This document shows positions 46,946 through 60,340 of a stretch of 64,000 bases of DNA, one piece after another. Source of the stretch: Istiophorus platypterus (Eukaryota > Chordata > Actinopteri > Istiophoriformes > Istiophoridae). Positions within the stretch are counted from its first letter, which is position 1, and every line of letters begins with the position of its first letter. Location: the NCBI GenBank assembly GCA_016859345.1, contig CM029116.1, forward strand, positions 6,047,643 to 6,111,642. The letters are read 5' to 3'. Under the pieces are notes generated by a model. That model worked only from the letters and a program-made list of their open reading frames with translations. It was not told the DNA's origin and ran no database searches. Position numbers and translations under genes: made by a program.

Positions 46946-49900
46946 CACTAGTTACTTAAGTTATTTACGTCACCACCTTCACAAACATGGTTTCTATAGA
47001 CTGCTAGCCTTAAGACCATTAAAATACATTAAGCTTTCCGTGATTAGATTGCAAGCGATGGCATAATGTGAAGAATTGATTTGATCCTTTAAATAATCAT
47101 TCTATCCCTCCTTAAATATAGTCAATACAGTAGGCAGTAATGAGTAGCATGCAGGATTGCATTAGAGGTCCTTCAACACTTCGCTGGGTCCCAGATTGCT
47201 TCAGGCACAGACATCCCTCCTTGCTAGGCCTAATGAAGCGTCGTGCACTCGCTGTGGCAGCCTACTTAATCTCCCTACCATGGCTGCATTGTTTGTGTAG
47301 GAGCCCTGGGTTTGGGGGGGCAGGGAGGTTGGAGGTGTGAGCCTAACTTCCCACCAGGACGTCACAGAGTCGACATAAACAGTGCCATCTGCTCAGGTGT
47401 TATACCTGGGGCTCAGTCAGAGTCGAATTTCCTTTTTTTTTCGGGGGGGGGGGGTGTTGTTTTGTTTTTTTAGTTTATGCCATTTCAGCATTTCAAGACT
47501 TTGTGTGATAGTTAATGAAAATGACGCACCGCATTACCGAGCCGGTGCTCAAATTAAAGCAGCTGCAGCATCTGTAAAATGTGTGTCTATGTACTCTGTT
47601 GCCTAGAGCACAAAATGATTGGAGGAAACAGAAAAGTACTCTAAGATTTATAGACATGGGTTTTCTTTTGGGGAAAGGGTAAACAGTAAAAATCAATTTT
47701 TTTTACACTCCCCCGCGTAAAAATGATTTCTAGTAGTTCCTTAATTCATCAAAACGGATAACTGTGGAGTTTCTCAATCGTCCAGGTCATTGGAGATCTA
47801 AAAATGCACAGTCAAAGACAAATGAATTCTCTCTCGATTTTCAAAAAGGCAACTTTTTACCATGAATATCTCTGTTTCTGCATTGTAGCTCCCCCTCTGA
47901 TGGATATGATTTGGAACATGAGAAAAAATATTTCCTCCTTGTTCAGGCACTAGCATATAATGAGCCGACACTTAGAGCTATACGCTACTAATCGCAAGAC
48001 TAGGGTTTTGACAGACGAAACAACCATTTACTTTTCTCTAATCTACAATGTTTAAGAGGGTTAGAGAGCAGGCTGCAGTGCCAGCCACAGCACTGTTGGC
48101 ATAACAGTTGCAGCATAGATACAGAAGAGAAGGATTTTTTTTTTTTTGTCGGCGGCTATCATTGCACGTTGGATCCGCTTGCTTGTCACAGTTTGCCACA
48201 CTAGAAGCCAGCAGCACGCATCCAGAAGGGAAAAAAAAAAAAGTTTGACAGCTCCTTTGTTTCTGAAAACGCTGCAGCCCTGACACCGCCGAACGACGAC
48301 CGGCTTTTTCTTCTTTATGATTAGAGAGTCGCGAGCGCTTCACCAGATGTCATCACAAGGTTCTGTTTATATTGGCATGTTGAGGGGTGAAACATTGTTA
48401 TAGAAATGCATTACCACCCTTCATTAAACTGAGACCAATCACAGGCAGGATTATGTAAATGAACCCTGATATGAGAATCAGTATGCCCAGGACAGAGAGC
48501 CAGCAGTGCCAAGAAGAGCTGGCTGGGAACCCCCCACTCTGAGCCAAGAGTCTCTGGCTCCAGCAGTGGAGAACATGTGTTGGTCTCGATGTTGGAGTTA
48601 CTTTGCATTTTTGCTCCTGACAGTCTTCATCATCCGTTTGGAAATCGTGGAGGTAATTGGGGAATATGTCAGCACAGAGATAAAAAGGCAGTCATTAACT
48701 CCTCTCGGTGAAAGCATTCTTTTCCTTATTGTTCTACAAATTCAGTGCAATCATCCATTTTTTAAGAACAGTCACAATGCAAATCAATCAAGTAATGACC
48801 TTAGCCATCTGCGTATCTCCCTGTTCTTTTATCACATCAGACTGGCCGGTTACAATCTGGCACCGCCACATAGGCGCATACATACAGACACAGAGAAGGG
48901 AGGGCGACACCCAGTCATTAGCAGCATATTTCTGGAGAAATCGCCTCTGTTCTGTCGCTGGAACTGTTGCAATTAATCTACACTGCTTGTTATTTTCACA
49001 AGGAAATCTGAGCCCGCGTGATAAGTCGGCCACACACTCTGCTGAAACAAAGGCAGGGATAAATAAATACATACTTTTAGACGCGCCTGTATCAAAACAG
49101 TCTAATTCATTTTGTAATTCATTTCACAATAACATTATAAGTGGTCTCCACAGACTGAGACTAATCCTGTCAGTTCAGGGACGGAGCAGTACCTGCACAT
49201 TAGCTCCAAGTATCTGCTCACATCCCCACACAATAAAGGACAACATCTTCCCAACTGGGCGCCACCAGGCACATTTTTAATATTCGTGCCATGAGTGAGA
49301 GCCTTCGTAAGCAGCATCAGCATCTCTGAGCATGCGGCCTTCCAGGAAAGTGAAGCTCCACAGGGCCGAAGGTAATGTCCACATTGCCTGCAGCTCTGCC
49401 AGCGGAGGGATGAGTGTTGCTGGAGGCCGCTGTCAGGAGAGGAGGGCTCAGCCGCAGTATTTGTCACGGCTCCAGCGTAAGAGCCATTTTCTCTGAACAT
49501 CGACGGAGGGAAAATTCCCCGCCGATTTTTTGACCGTTGCTGTAACCAAAGCACCTCTATGTCTTCCCCGTGAGATGATGATTAGATGATTGCAGCCGGG
49601 GACACGCGGCGGTTTGAAAATTAGACCGTATCAATTATTCAAAGAATCACCTGGCGTCTTTGCTCACTTGCTGTCCCCGGGATTCTGTGACGCTCCGTTC
49701 ATATCTCTCTGGGACGTCCACTGTGCGGCAGGGGCGGCTTGTCTGGATGGCTGTGTAAACCAAGAACAACATTAACTTTGACTGATGCCCCGTGCGTCCA
49801 TAATTAAACTGAACATCATCCCTGGGGCTAGATATATATCAGAAAAGCTAAGTCAGGCTATGGGCCTGCGGAACAGCATGATATAATGCCCTTGGCTTTT

Positions 49901-51794
49901 AGCACTCCACTCCCCAGATCGCGATGTGTAGACCCCATGGCCAACGCAGACCACCACTGGGCAGAGGACATTATTACAGAATGACCATAGGTTCTGATAT
50001 GATATAGTGTTTACCCTGGGGATTTGCTGCACAGACAGAAGAGCTATTTTTCTTTTATAGTAACTCTGCCAGTTATGTATTGTACATAATTCAAAATGAG
50101 TGCAAATGTGCGGCTTTCTTTAATAGCCCTTAGCATCTCACAGCGCAGACTGTTGGTTTACTGATGTCTTTTTAAGTGTGTGGGCTCTTTCGGCTTCTTT
50201 GATATCAAATTATGTGTTTGCAGGATTGTGATGAAAGCCAAAATGGATCACAGCACATTTCTATTCTTTTTTTTTCCCGCTCTCCTTCCAACAGTATGTA
50301 CCATGTTCAATGTATTTAGGTTGTTTGCAGGCAGTGTTTACAGTCCATCCTCACTATCCGGGGACAAACACCTTGCCTATAGCATTAGAGTGGAAAGAGA
50401 GAAAATGGTTTTGATGGACGCATCACTGAGAGCTCTAGAGGACTGTCTGAGCTTTCTGAGAGGGATTATACAGAGGTTAGTGTAAGAGGTTCTTCTCACT
50501 TCAGCTAAGCACTTATAAAACCAGGCAAATGTTGTAAGATATTGTATGTACAGTACAATACCAGTGACATTGGCAAAGTTGCAAGAGGTGTTCTTTTTAG
50601 TGTTTTTGCTGCTGTTGTCCGGTTTCATTGAACCACTTGTCATTGTAGTCTAAATATAAATGCTTCATATCCTTTTTTTTCCCCTTTTTTTTTTTTTTTT
50701 TTAAGCCCAAGCTCTACCATTTATATACATCTCAGGCATTTGGCACTGAGAATGACAACTTAAACTAAAGTCCAAGAGAAGAAAGAAGGGAAGCTTTGCA
50801 TTTGGTGTGGCTGGAACACCGACCCTCAATGCCAACATATCGGGCAGCTCTGTTTGCTCTTTCTGGAAGCCTCCCCGGGCCCCTCTGGGAGCAGAGGCAT
50901 GATCAGATTTATAGGGCAACAGCTGCCACCCCGGTTTCTTCAAGCTTCTTGGCTGCAGGGAGATTTGTTAGTATTCACTCTCATCACTGATAATCTGATA
51001 CCCATTTCTGACAGAGCAGTATAATGATGATAATTCTTAAAGAGTGTCAGCTTATCCCTGACTGCTTCAGTAGATCAGTTAATTTAAGAGCGTGGCTTCC
51101 TGCCCTCGCACAATAGAAAGGGGCACAGTTGGTGTGTGCGACCGTATGGATGTTTTTCTGATGCAGCCGGAGAATCTGAGTACGGGGAGGCGTTGAAGCA
51201 GGGGTCACACGCTGTAACCGTCCTGATGTGCATTGATCTGTCTGCACAAGGTTCATTGACAGTGCAATCTGCCTTTCTTTTTTTTGTGTTTGTTTGTTTG
51301 GGGTTTTTTTCTCCAAATTCTCAAAACGCAGAAGTCTGTAGTTTCAGAAAATCTAGGTGGTGCTATGTTTCGATCAATCCTTACGCTGATTTTGATTTTC
51401 GCTTTCGGGATGGCCCGCTTAAGTGTTCAGGTTTGTCAAATCCTGAAAGGCCACTTCAAAAATCCAGCTCTTTTAGTCTCAAACTTTCAAATGTGCCCCG
51501 CTCCTTCTCTAACAGGTGTTGTCTCTCAATGCAATGTGTTTTATTTATATCGATTTCCCTCGTATCATATGCAGTGGCATGTGGCTAATCTTGACAATTT
51601 TTAAGATTAAAATGATGCTTACACATGGATCCATTATTAACAATCAGCTAATAATATAGTTATAAATGCTGCTTCCTCCACTCGTGGTTGAAGTAGTTGT
51701 TTTGGTAGAAAGTTTTGGACAAAGAATTGCAGCATTGCTATTTGGTTTAAAAACAAACAAACAAAAAATTTCTGAAAGGTTCATGGAGAAGGAG
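46946..51794. other. Noncoding interval, AT/GC balanced in places
   Basis: It holds the longest + strand frame of the window (190 codons, 48708-49280), which overlaps a 156-codon frame and shows no recognisable domain, so I do not call it. A C/G homopolymer junction lies near 47430-47455 and long T runs near 50670-50703. The segment 49000-50100 has few low-complexity tracts. Confidence 0.45.
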
Positions 51795-51839
51795 CACAAT
51801 AGCCCCGCGCTCAAGAGGCTTGAGCGCGGGGCTATTGTG
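51795..51839. repeat. Perfect inverted repeat: 21-bp arms, 3-nt loop
   Basis: The left arm cacaatagccccgcgctcaag (51795-51815) is followed by agg and then by its exact reverse complement (51819-51839). The arms are GC-rich in the middle and lie in ordinary sequence, with no matching transposon ends nearby. As RNA it would form a very stable hairpin, but the 3-nt loop and 45-nt total length are unlike a usual microRNA precursor. Confidence 0.95.
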
Positions 51840-52341
51840 GCCCCCACCGTGTAAGACGCATGAGCGGGGTAGGCTTGGCTGGAATAGTCAGCGGAGGTTG
51901 TAGTGAGACGCTGCCTTGAGTCCTGGGAAGCCAAGGCTCGATGGCCCAAGTGAAAGAGAACGTTCACGCTGAGCCGATGATACAGTCTGCTGGAACTCCA
52001 GAGATTTTCTGTGCCTCTGTCTTCTGCCTGAGCTTCCTCGCCAAAATTGGATACCGTCCTTCTGTCATGAGTCATTGGTTCTTTTCAGAGATGTGAAACC
52101 TGTTCAGTCTGGCTCCGTCTTGTGTGCCGGTGAAATTGAATGAACAGAGCGCTTATAAAAACAGAATAATTTGTTACTATTCATGAGAGAACATTGGTTT
52201 GCCTAAGAGATACTGTAAGCTTTACCCCAAGTTACATCTTTTAGCTTGTAAACAGCAAAGTACGACAAACTAATGTTATTACACAAATGTGACTGTTGAA
52301 AAACAGGTCCTGGAGGCTGCAGACCACATGCTTGACCCTCC

Positions 52342-52342
<1 letters not shown>

Positions 52343-52386
<44 letters not shown>
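52343..52386. repeat. (CA)n microsatellite
   Basis: About 21 uninterrupted CA units. Confidence 0.95.
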
Positions 52387-52388
<2 letters not shown>

Positions 52389-54820
52389 GGAACTAATCTG
52401 GTGATTCCCCAGTCCAGTAGCCTACCTACAGTATAACCAAGACACTCATTAGTTCTCTTTTTCGCTGTAGATCCTGGCCCACATGCTTATGCTACAGTAG
52501 CTCTGTCAGGTCAAGCTGCTGGTGTCAGAAATAATGGTATTGTAGGTGTGTGGGGTAAGGAAAGTGCGACGAGTGCAGTTTCTTTCTCCCCAAAAGAGGA
52601 ATAATGAAGTACATGGTCCGTGGATCCCGTGGGATGTGTGATTTCGTTTTGCACACCTGACACTCTGCGCCGTGCTTTCCTTTCTCAGGAGCAAGGAACA
52701 TGATTTATTTGCTCTGCTATTTTTGTCTGACCTAATTGGACATTATTCGCGTCGCATCAGTGACAGGTGTAAATGCACCCAAGGAATATCAAAGTTAAAT
52801 ATTATTCCCCAAAGGCTCAAAATATAGACATTCAGGCTTTTCGTGGAGTATAGAGTACTTTTTTCTTGCTGACCTTGGTTAGTGCTATATTTCCAAACTC
52901 TGTCGGCCAAACCCAGAACACAGAACCACGAATCAACTGAGAGAAAACACAGACAGAGAAGTATTGTGACAAATTCAGTCTCATCTTTACACCCTCGCTG
53001 AGCCTGATTACTTGATCATCGCACCCCAGCTGTGACCACATGTGGCCAGATAAAGTGATGCTCCGTCGCCCGTGTCAACAAGTCACGATTAACTCGCGGT
53101 CCACTTTTGATGGTTCTGATGCTGTTCCAGCCTTCACTTTTACTGTAATTCATGTGTAAACTGTTGTTTGGGCTGCAATCTGCAGTCCAATATCTGGCTG
53201 CCCTGTAAAACCAGAGCAATCGCTCCTCGCGGCTCCGTTATGGGATGTTCATCTCACAACAGATGTGTCAGTAATGTGGCCCAGATACCGGAGCTGCTGG
53301 TATTATTGGCTGCCATAGACTGAGGCCCTGTAAGTCATGCTCAGCTTCATCAGGGATATCATCTATGACGAGCCCATCTTGCAACGGTGATTCAGTTCCC
53401 CTTAAAAAATTGAACTCTGATGTACCATTGAACTGGTACTGGACGTGTGGTCGTTAGTTTGTCTAGACATTTCAAAGAGCTGTATTATCCAAAACAGAAA
53501 AAGAAATTAAGAACTTAATTGACATTTTTAGTGGGGTGAAATTTGGCGGTTGCCTCGATTGTCTGAGTGTTCGTACTTGGACCGAATGCAAAGCAGTAGC
53601 GTGAATTGGGCAGCGGCTAAAGTACCTGCTCACATCCATTAGCTTTAGCTCATCATCTCTGGCGGTCACAGAGTCTCAAAGGTGTCTTTTAGCCCCATTA
53701 GCAGCTGAGAGCAGAATAAAATTTTACAGTTTTTTCCCCCCAAAGGATATATATGTTCACCATATGGCCGAATTTATTGCAACTGAAAAAGCGTGACGCA
53801 GGTTCCAGGTCACTGTTGCTCATATCAGCCAGGAGAAATTTGCTATCTACGTATGTGATCCGAGATTCAAGTGTGAACCCTTTTCCTCTAAAAAAAAAAA
53901 AAGGGGGGGGGGGGAAGGTTCATTTCATTTTTGCAAACACATTTATTACCGGAATGGATGAGTAGCATTACCAAACAGTTTAACAGTTTATGTTACATTT
54001 TAATTTTTGTGCCTGATTAGGTGACTTAAAGCCCCATTAATAATTTAATTTTAACACTGAAGCAAATGCTTGTATGTAATGTGAAAGGGGGGATGCTGTT
54101 AAACCAGCGGAGAGTTTCACCCTACTTGCTGTTTTAAGATTTACTGCACGATTGCTGAACGGTCCAGTCTCAGCACTCACATTTACTTTGTATTCCAGGT
54201 ATTTTGTTTTATTTTGTTTGTTTTGTTTTTCCCAGCAAGCAGAATCTTGCCCAGTTAGTTATGCAGCACCTAAAGAAATTGTCAAGGTTGTTGCAGGGGT
54301 TAGCAACAGATTGACATTTCTTATTCCAGAAATATATAAACAGTATTTTTATCGTATAATATCTAAATTATGTACAAAAAGATCACTCTGCACTCACATA
54401 AAACAGGAGTTAGTTCCTTTTCATCGTCATAAAATGAAAAAGGTTAAGGTGATACCTTTGGCTGACTCACAGTCCAGATAAGTTGTAGCCCCTAGGGTAG
54501 AGTTAATATGCACGAAGGAAGCTGAAATACTAACTCTCATTGCAGCTGCAGAGAATTCAAATATTGCTGTTGTGTAATCTCAGCTCAGTTTAAAATTCGT
54601 ATAATATTAAGTTTTCATACTTTTATTTTCAAACAACATTACGGCCAAGGATAACAATGATCATGTTCATGGTATTTTGCAAAAGCCGTTTTTATTGACT
54701 TTCAACAAAATTTTCACAAGCATCATCAGTAATGTATGAAAATATAAGAGAAGCCTGTGAAATCCTTTGATATGGAGCATTTAGCAAGTGCTCAGGTTCC
54801 TCGTGTATTTCCGTCTGCAC

Positions 54821-54821
<1 letters not shown>

Positions 54822-54884
<63 letters not shown>

Positions 54885-54916
54885 CGTGTGTGTGTGTGTG
54901 CGTGCGTGCGTGCGTC
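54822..54916. repeat. Long (GT)n microsatellite with GTGC interruptions
   Basis: About 30 pure GT units, then gtgc/cgtg variants. It explains overlapping CV-rich and HT-rich frames. Confidence 0.95.
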
Positions 54917-57900
54917 TGGTGTTGGCACATGTTCAGGATGCCGACACACGACAGTGACTGCTCTGCTGAACATTTGAATCCATGCAGACTGCATCCATTA
55001 GGAACATAACAGGCTATCATGAAAGAGCCCATAATCAAGGATTGGTATTAATTACGTGATGCGGATGACATGAATCCCAAGCAGTTGGAGTTTGGCTTGT
55101 TTGACTAAAGTGAGATCTGTAGTTGAATAATTGTACGGTGAAACAAGGAAGACTCCGTCTCCGGTCTGATATGCAAAATTCTTCTTTTTTTTGTGACACA
55201 CTGTTGAACATCGGGGGAAACGTAGCAGTTTGCAGCAACAACCTTCTATTTGAACCTTTCTTAGGATTAAACCATTGAGAAGACTTTAACCTTGTTTTTT
55301 TGTTTGTTTGTTTTTTTTTGTGAAGTGCATATAAAAAAATCTTTGGCATGCAACTAAAATTAACACCTATCTATTACCTGTTAGTCAGTTCTTTAGCTCA
55401 TCATATCATGTATCTTGAGGTCAAAAGGAAGCAGATACTCAAGTCTTTCAAATCTCATAAAGGCTTCAGAATAAAAAGATAAAAAAAATTCATTTGAAAC
55501 AAGCTAAATAATCGGGTGCAAACTGGTAAAATTTTGGTCAACGTGTTGCTGCTGAAGGGGGGTACTGCACTGGAAAAAAAACTCGCAAGGGATATTGTTT
55601 TAATAAAGAGTAATTTAATTTTGATCTCACGCCTATGATGCATTAGCCTTGAGAACCTAAACAATATAATTACCACAGATATACAATGTAAATTTCCAGT
55701 GTATCAAAACTACCCTGGATGCGGCTGGAGCCTTACCTTTTACAAGCCCACAAGGTTAATCTCTCCCGACAGCCAACTGGAGGCAATCAATCTCCACAGG
55801 AAGAGCACTCTCTCTGTCCGTTTTGTGAGGAGTGTGATGGAGGGCTCAGCCGGGGACATCACTTTAGCTAACACCCCACCCGGGCTCTGCCCTCTCTAGG
55901 GGCTGAAATGATACTTCAGCGGCCATGTGTGAACAGCCCCTTCCCACGCCACGCATCCATCACAAACAGACACATGGCAATCCACGCGCATTAGTCCAGG
56001 GTAATTTTATTTTAATTGCGGAGATGTCGCACCGAGGGCGAGTTAGTAATAATAAAAGTAGGGTAAAATGCCATGGCGTGCCTTTTTTCTTTGTGGCACG
56101 TAGTAAACAAAGGCATGAATAACAGCCGCCGCAGAGGAGCGTCTCGTAGTCAAGGACATTCAGTGTGGCTTGACCGAGATGACTGCTGAACTGACAGCGC
56201 TGATAAAATTGAAGCCCTTGTTTTTCTGTCAACATGGGGACATGAGCAAATCTGATGATTGTTAGTCTATGAAGGAACTATCAGCGAGACTGTCATAGAT
56301 ATCAGTTATGACAGTGCAAAATTACACGTTGCAGTGGAGTCAGAGGAGCGGATGAAAGAGACACTTGTTTGGACAAGGGGCTGGGATCAGATCATGCTGA
56401 AGTTGTTGTATTGAGAATCTGAGAAGCTAGCACTGGCACCAGCAGTCAATAGTTATATATTTCCTATTTCGTCTGGGGTGAGGAGTAAAGCCGTGAATAC
56501 ATAATTGAACAAAGGCGAAATAGTCCAATACAAAACAACTACCACTGCAGGATCCATTAGTATTAGCTGCTTGGGCTAAACAAAATTTAATTCCCTCTTT
56601 CTCTTCAGTGTCACTGCATGGGGAATAAGAGCTGGTGGCAACATGAAAGGCACTCATAGCTAAAAAGTTGTCATTAATATTACCAAAAAAAGAAAACACC
56701 TATGTGATTGCAGTAATGAACATACCGTGCCTTATCTCGAAACAGTTTCTTCACCCTTAGACCCTGGCAATTGGTGGATTAGAGAGCTATAATTATCGAA
56801 CATAGTGTGAGAAAATGGTATTTATTGGCATTATCTCAGTTCATGATGTCAGCCTGACTTGATTAACTCCTCTAGTGAAGAGCGAATGAGGTTATGGGCC
56901 TTATCAAAAGGGATTGTGCCCGTGAGCTGTTTGCTGTTTGCCTGTTTGCCTTTGTCAGTCATGAAGACCTTCTTATTGATGGCTGGGGTCCGGGAGGCTA
57001 AACTGATATTACAGTTTTTTTAATGGCAGCCGTGCAGATACTGTTCTCCCCGTACAGCACTGCGGAACCTTTGTTCTTCCTGCCTCCGAGCAAACATGCC
57101 TTTAATCAACTTCTAGACCTTGTGCTGGAGAGTAGCTTTAGAGATATGTTAATGAAAGCAATGAGGAAGCACAAACTCCATGTCCATAGGCAAAGGGCTG
57201 ACGGTTCTACGCACTGTGAAAAGCTGTTTGCGAAGCCGCCCTCCTCACAACCCGCGTCTCGCCCTTCCTCTCTCGGCCCCGGACCAGGCACATCGCGGGT
57301 GTCACCCTGAGGCGGACAGACCGAAACGGCGTGAGCGCGGCCCCGGTGACGGATGAGGTGTTTGTTCTTAGCTGAAGATAGCAGCGGGGATCTAGGCAAA
57401 AACGACAGATTACACATGATGGATGAACAGTGTTGACTGCCACTTTGAGGGCAGGCCCCAAAAAAAGTGTAATAAGTAGAAAGCTGACATCCATTTCACA
57501 AGGAGTCGGTAAATCTCTTCTTATCATGGGGTGACACATTATGAAAAACCATGACACGCTGAATGTACCTTTATTACAGTAATGCCACAACACCACCACA
57601 CAGGAATGATGCATCTTGGAAGACAAGTACAAGGGCGAATAATATTAAAAAAAAGACAAAAGAGACAGATGCTTACAATAGCTGGTGATTCATTTCCATG
57701 AGTGTTTATTACAAAAAATATGGGAACAACCATGAAGGCATGGCAGATGTTGTCTGCTCTTTTATAAGTTTTACTGTTTGGTGATGAGTCAACGGTCGGA
57801 CTCAGCTGTTTGATGTCATGGTTATCTTCATACATATGTATCCTTGGGCTGCTTGTGATAGCATTGTTCTAGCCCATTTGAATCACTGTCAGCTGCTCCT

Positions 57901-59748
57901 TCCCATGATGGGAAGGGCTTTCGCTCCCTGCGCGGAAGTAAGTGGAAGTATCGCTTAGCCTGTGACCAGGTGGTTCAAATAAATCCACACTCCGGCGATC
58001 TACAAAAAAAAAAAACACGCCGATTTGCTGGCACATTTAGCAGGGGGAGATTTTCGTTCATTATTTTTCTACAGGCACGCATTTATGCAAAACTGTGTTG
58101 TTGCTAAGGTGCTTTACAGCTTCTTTCAAAGGCCTTTTGAGTAACTGTAATTTTGCGGATGGTGCAGTCTCTAGGTGAATGAGTGTCACTTCCCTTTCTA
58201 TTCGCTGTGACGTGTTGCAGAAAGCCTGGATGCCCTGAGAGCACAACTTTGATGATGGCTTGTGATGGCCTGCCCAGGTGCGAGAATAACATTAGACCTG
58301 CTGGACAGGTGGCAATGCGGAGAGAGGAGGGCTTGGAGGCTCAATAATGAGGGGTATGCCAGCTAGACCCCCATCTGTTGCCATGCACAGAACTCTGATC
58401 CATTAAATTGTAGCAGACTCAAGTTTTGTCACAGATGAGGTGATATGTGCTCCTCCAAAGAGTGATCTCAGGGTTTCTGGTACCTCTGAGCCATTTTAAG
58501 TCATCTGTTAAAACGCATGATCCAGTGGGTCATCTTTGTCATCTTGTTGTTTATTATTTGTACTGACAGTTTCTGCTCCTATGAAGAATACCTTCAATTT
58601 AAAGGCCGAGCAGCTGCATGTATTTTTTTATTTATTTTTATTTATTTATTTTTTTACATCCATACTGTACTTGCTCTGTGCTTTTCCATGCTAATCTACA
58701 GGGAATCTATTTTTAAACAGCCCACTCAGCCTGTGTACTCACTAATTAGAATATGTGGCAGTGCTCAGAGGAAGATGCCTCATAAGCAGTGAAGTCAAAG
58801 ATAAGAACTCCTTAAAAACAGTTAATAAAACAGATATTCCTACTAGTCAAACCTTTTTTTTTCTCTTCGTTTTGGAGCATAAATTCACTTAAATTAAAAA
58901 GAGACATATTTTCTTCATTACCTATGGTATCTAGCTATACAGATAGTTCGCTCGGGGTTTGAGTTTTCCATCTCAGGGTTTTTCTGTCACCAGGAATTTC
59001 ATTTGTGGTGCTCAAGGCGTTGAAAAATTACATTCCTTACACTTATCTTTTACAATTAAATTCATATTACATTTAATACACTTACATCTAATTAAAATTC
59101 AACAGCAAAATCTGTTACAGTGTTCCTTAGTCAGTATCACTGTCTGTGTTAATACACAGAACAAACTGTCAACAGTTTTTTATCCAAGGATGGTTACAGG
59201 GAGGTCTTTGGATGATCCAAATTAAATGGATATTGTATCTGGAAGGGCATATTAATGTCAAATTTCTGGGAATAGAATTTTTTACGAGAAACTAAATTAT
59301 CCCCAATGCCCATTGACTATTGGGCACAAATTGAGCAACTATTTCTAACCTCAGCCGATAGGACTTGAGTGAACCAACCCTTCAAGACAAATACATGGAT
59401 GGTAATAAACTGACAACTGTTTCCTTAAGATTTACTCAAAATCTCATGATTCCATCTGAACAAAGCTTTAAGGATTTCACGTGCTCACCTGAAGTGCCTG
59501 AATGGGAAGGTGTGGCACAGTTGTGCAGGTCATGGTGGTGATGTTTGGCACATCTGAGTAAATACATCTTTGAGTGCACGCACATGTTCTGCGTTCTGTT
59601 TTTGTCACTGTCAGAATCAACTTTGACAATTACACAGTGGATGTGTCCTGAATAATCCCCCATATCCATAGGGATGGATGCGGATAAGTAAGGCCTTGTT
59701 TGAACCCAAACAGTCTCTTCTTTGAGCTATCTGGCTTCTTTTTTTGTG

Positions 59749-59805
59749 TCACGCTCTCTCTCTCTCTCTTGCTCGTTCTCTCTCTCTCTTGCTCACTCTC
59801 TCTAT
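59749..59805. repeat. (TC)n-rich tract, first block
   Basis: TC units interrupted by ttgctc motifs. Confidence 0.9.
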
Positions 59806-59904
59806 ACCTCTGCCTAACTTTTTCTCTCCCGAACCATGTTGTCTATTACAGTGAATCCAGCAATATGCATGACAGGCCTGCTGAAGCTAAACATGAGGCT
59901 TGTG

Positions 59905-59908
<4 letters not shown>

Positions 59909-59938
<30 letters not shown>
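59909..59938. repeat. (TC)n microsatellite, second block
   Basis: About 14 uninterrupted TC units, about 100 bp after the first TC block. Confidence 0.95.
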
Positions 59939-59940
<2 letters not shown>

Positions 59941-60029
59941 GCTCTGCTTAGGTAATATGCATTGTTTTTAGAAGGGAAAGAGAGAGTCTTTTAAGGGATT
60001 AAGAGTAACTTATTGCACCAGGTACTTTC

Positions 60030-60340
60030 GCTGTAAGGAATGACCCTGTCGTCGGGGACGTTTGAAAGGCGAGCGGTTCCCTTGGATTTTCCCCCCGTCG
60101 GTCGATCGGCTGCTCTGCTGCCAGAACCCGCAGTGCGCCCGGTGTCAAAGGAGGGCAAATTTCCCACATGCCCTGCCTCCGAACCGGCACGGGCGCTACG
60201 CCTCAGGGCGCCTGCTGGCTCCTTTCCAGCAGACACATCGTCTCATCCACGGCGGGGTGTGTCTCTGGTCGTGGCGGTCGTGGCTTCCGCCCCTGCCCAA
60301 GCTGTCTTCACCAAGTCTGGACCGCGGTTGAATTGACTGT
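60030..60340. other. CpG-rich patch of unknown function
   Basis: CpG-dense sequence (for example cgtcggggacg, ccccgtcggtcgatcgg and gcacgggcgctacgcc) stands out from AT-rich flanks. Frames of 60-98 codons stay open on both strands, as expected from stop-poor GC-rich DNA, and none has a recognisable domain. A small CpG island with promoter or enhancer activity, or a fragment of an unrecognised GC-rich repeat, are both possible. Confidence 0.4.

Larger units (their letters stand above)
51840..60029. other. Eight-kilobase noncoding interval
   Basis: No exon was identified. It contains CA (52343-52386), GT (54822-54916) and TC microsatellites, an A12/G12-type junction near 53889-53914, and a small perfect palindrome ccttccca-tga-tgggaagg at 57898-57916. 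The segment 56720-56970 has the run-poor texture expected of conserved noncoding DNA, but this is only an impression. Confidence 0.45.

Noticed and set aside
48708..49280. Longest frame, 190 codons on the + strand
   Set aside because: It overlaps another open frame in a different phase, has no recognisable domain, and its composition looks random. No splice or promoter context supports it.
49135..49554. Minus-strand frame of 139 codons
   Set aside because: No recognisable domain. It lies in a moderately GC-rich stretch where open frames are common.
51136..51604. Overlapping + strand frames of 150 and 106 codons
   Set aside because: The two phases are open together, the predicted proteins have Phe-rich stretches from T runs, and no domain is seen.
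51795..51839. microRNA precursor
   Set aside because: The loop is only 3 nt, the whole hairpin is 45 nt, and the perfect pairing is unlike known precursors. I recognise no known microRNA seed.
51644..52075. Minus-strand frame of 143 codons across the perfect hairpin
   Set aside because: The inverted repeat would encode an arbitrary segment. There is no family resemblance and no supporting context.
57898..57916. Perfect 8-bp palindrome with a 3-nt loop
   Set aside because: It is short enough to be expected by chance in 64 kb.
58925..58950. Resemblance to a miR-9-like string (tatctagctatacag)
   Set aside because: The match is short with mismatches, and no pairing arm is found nearby.
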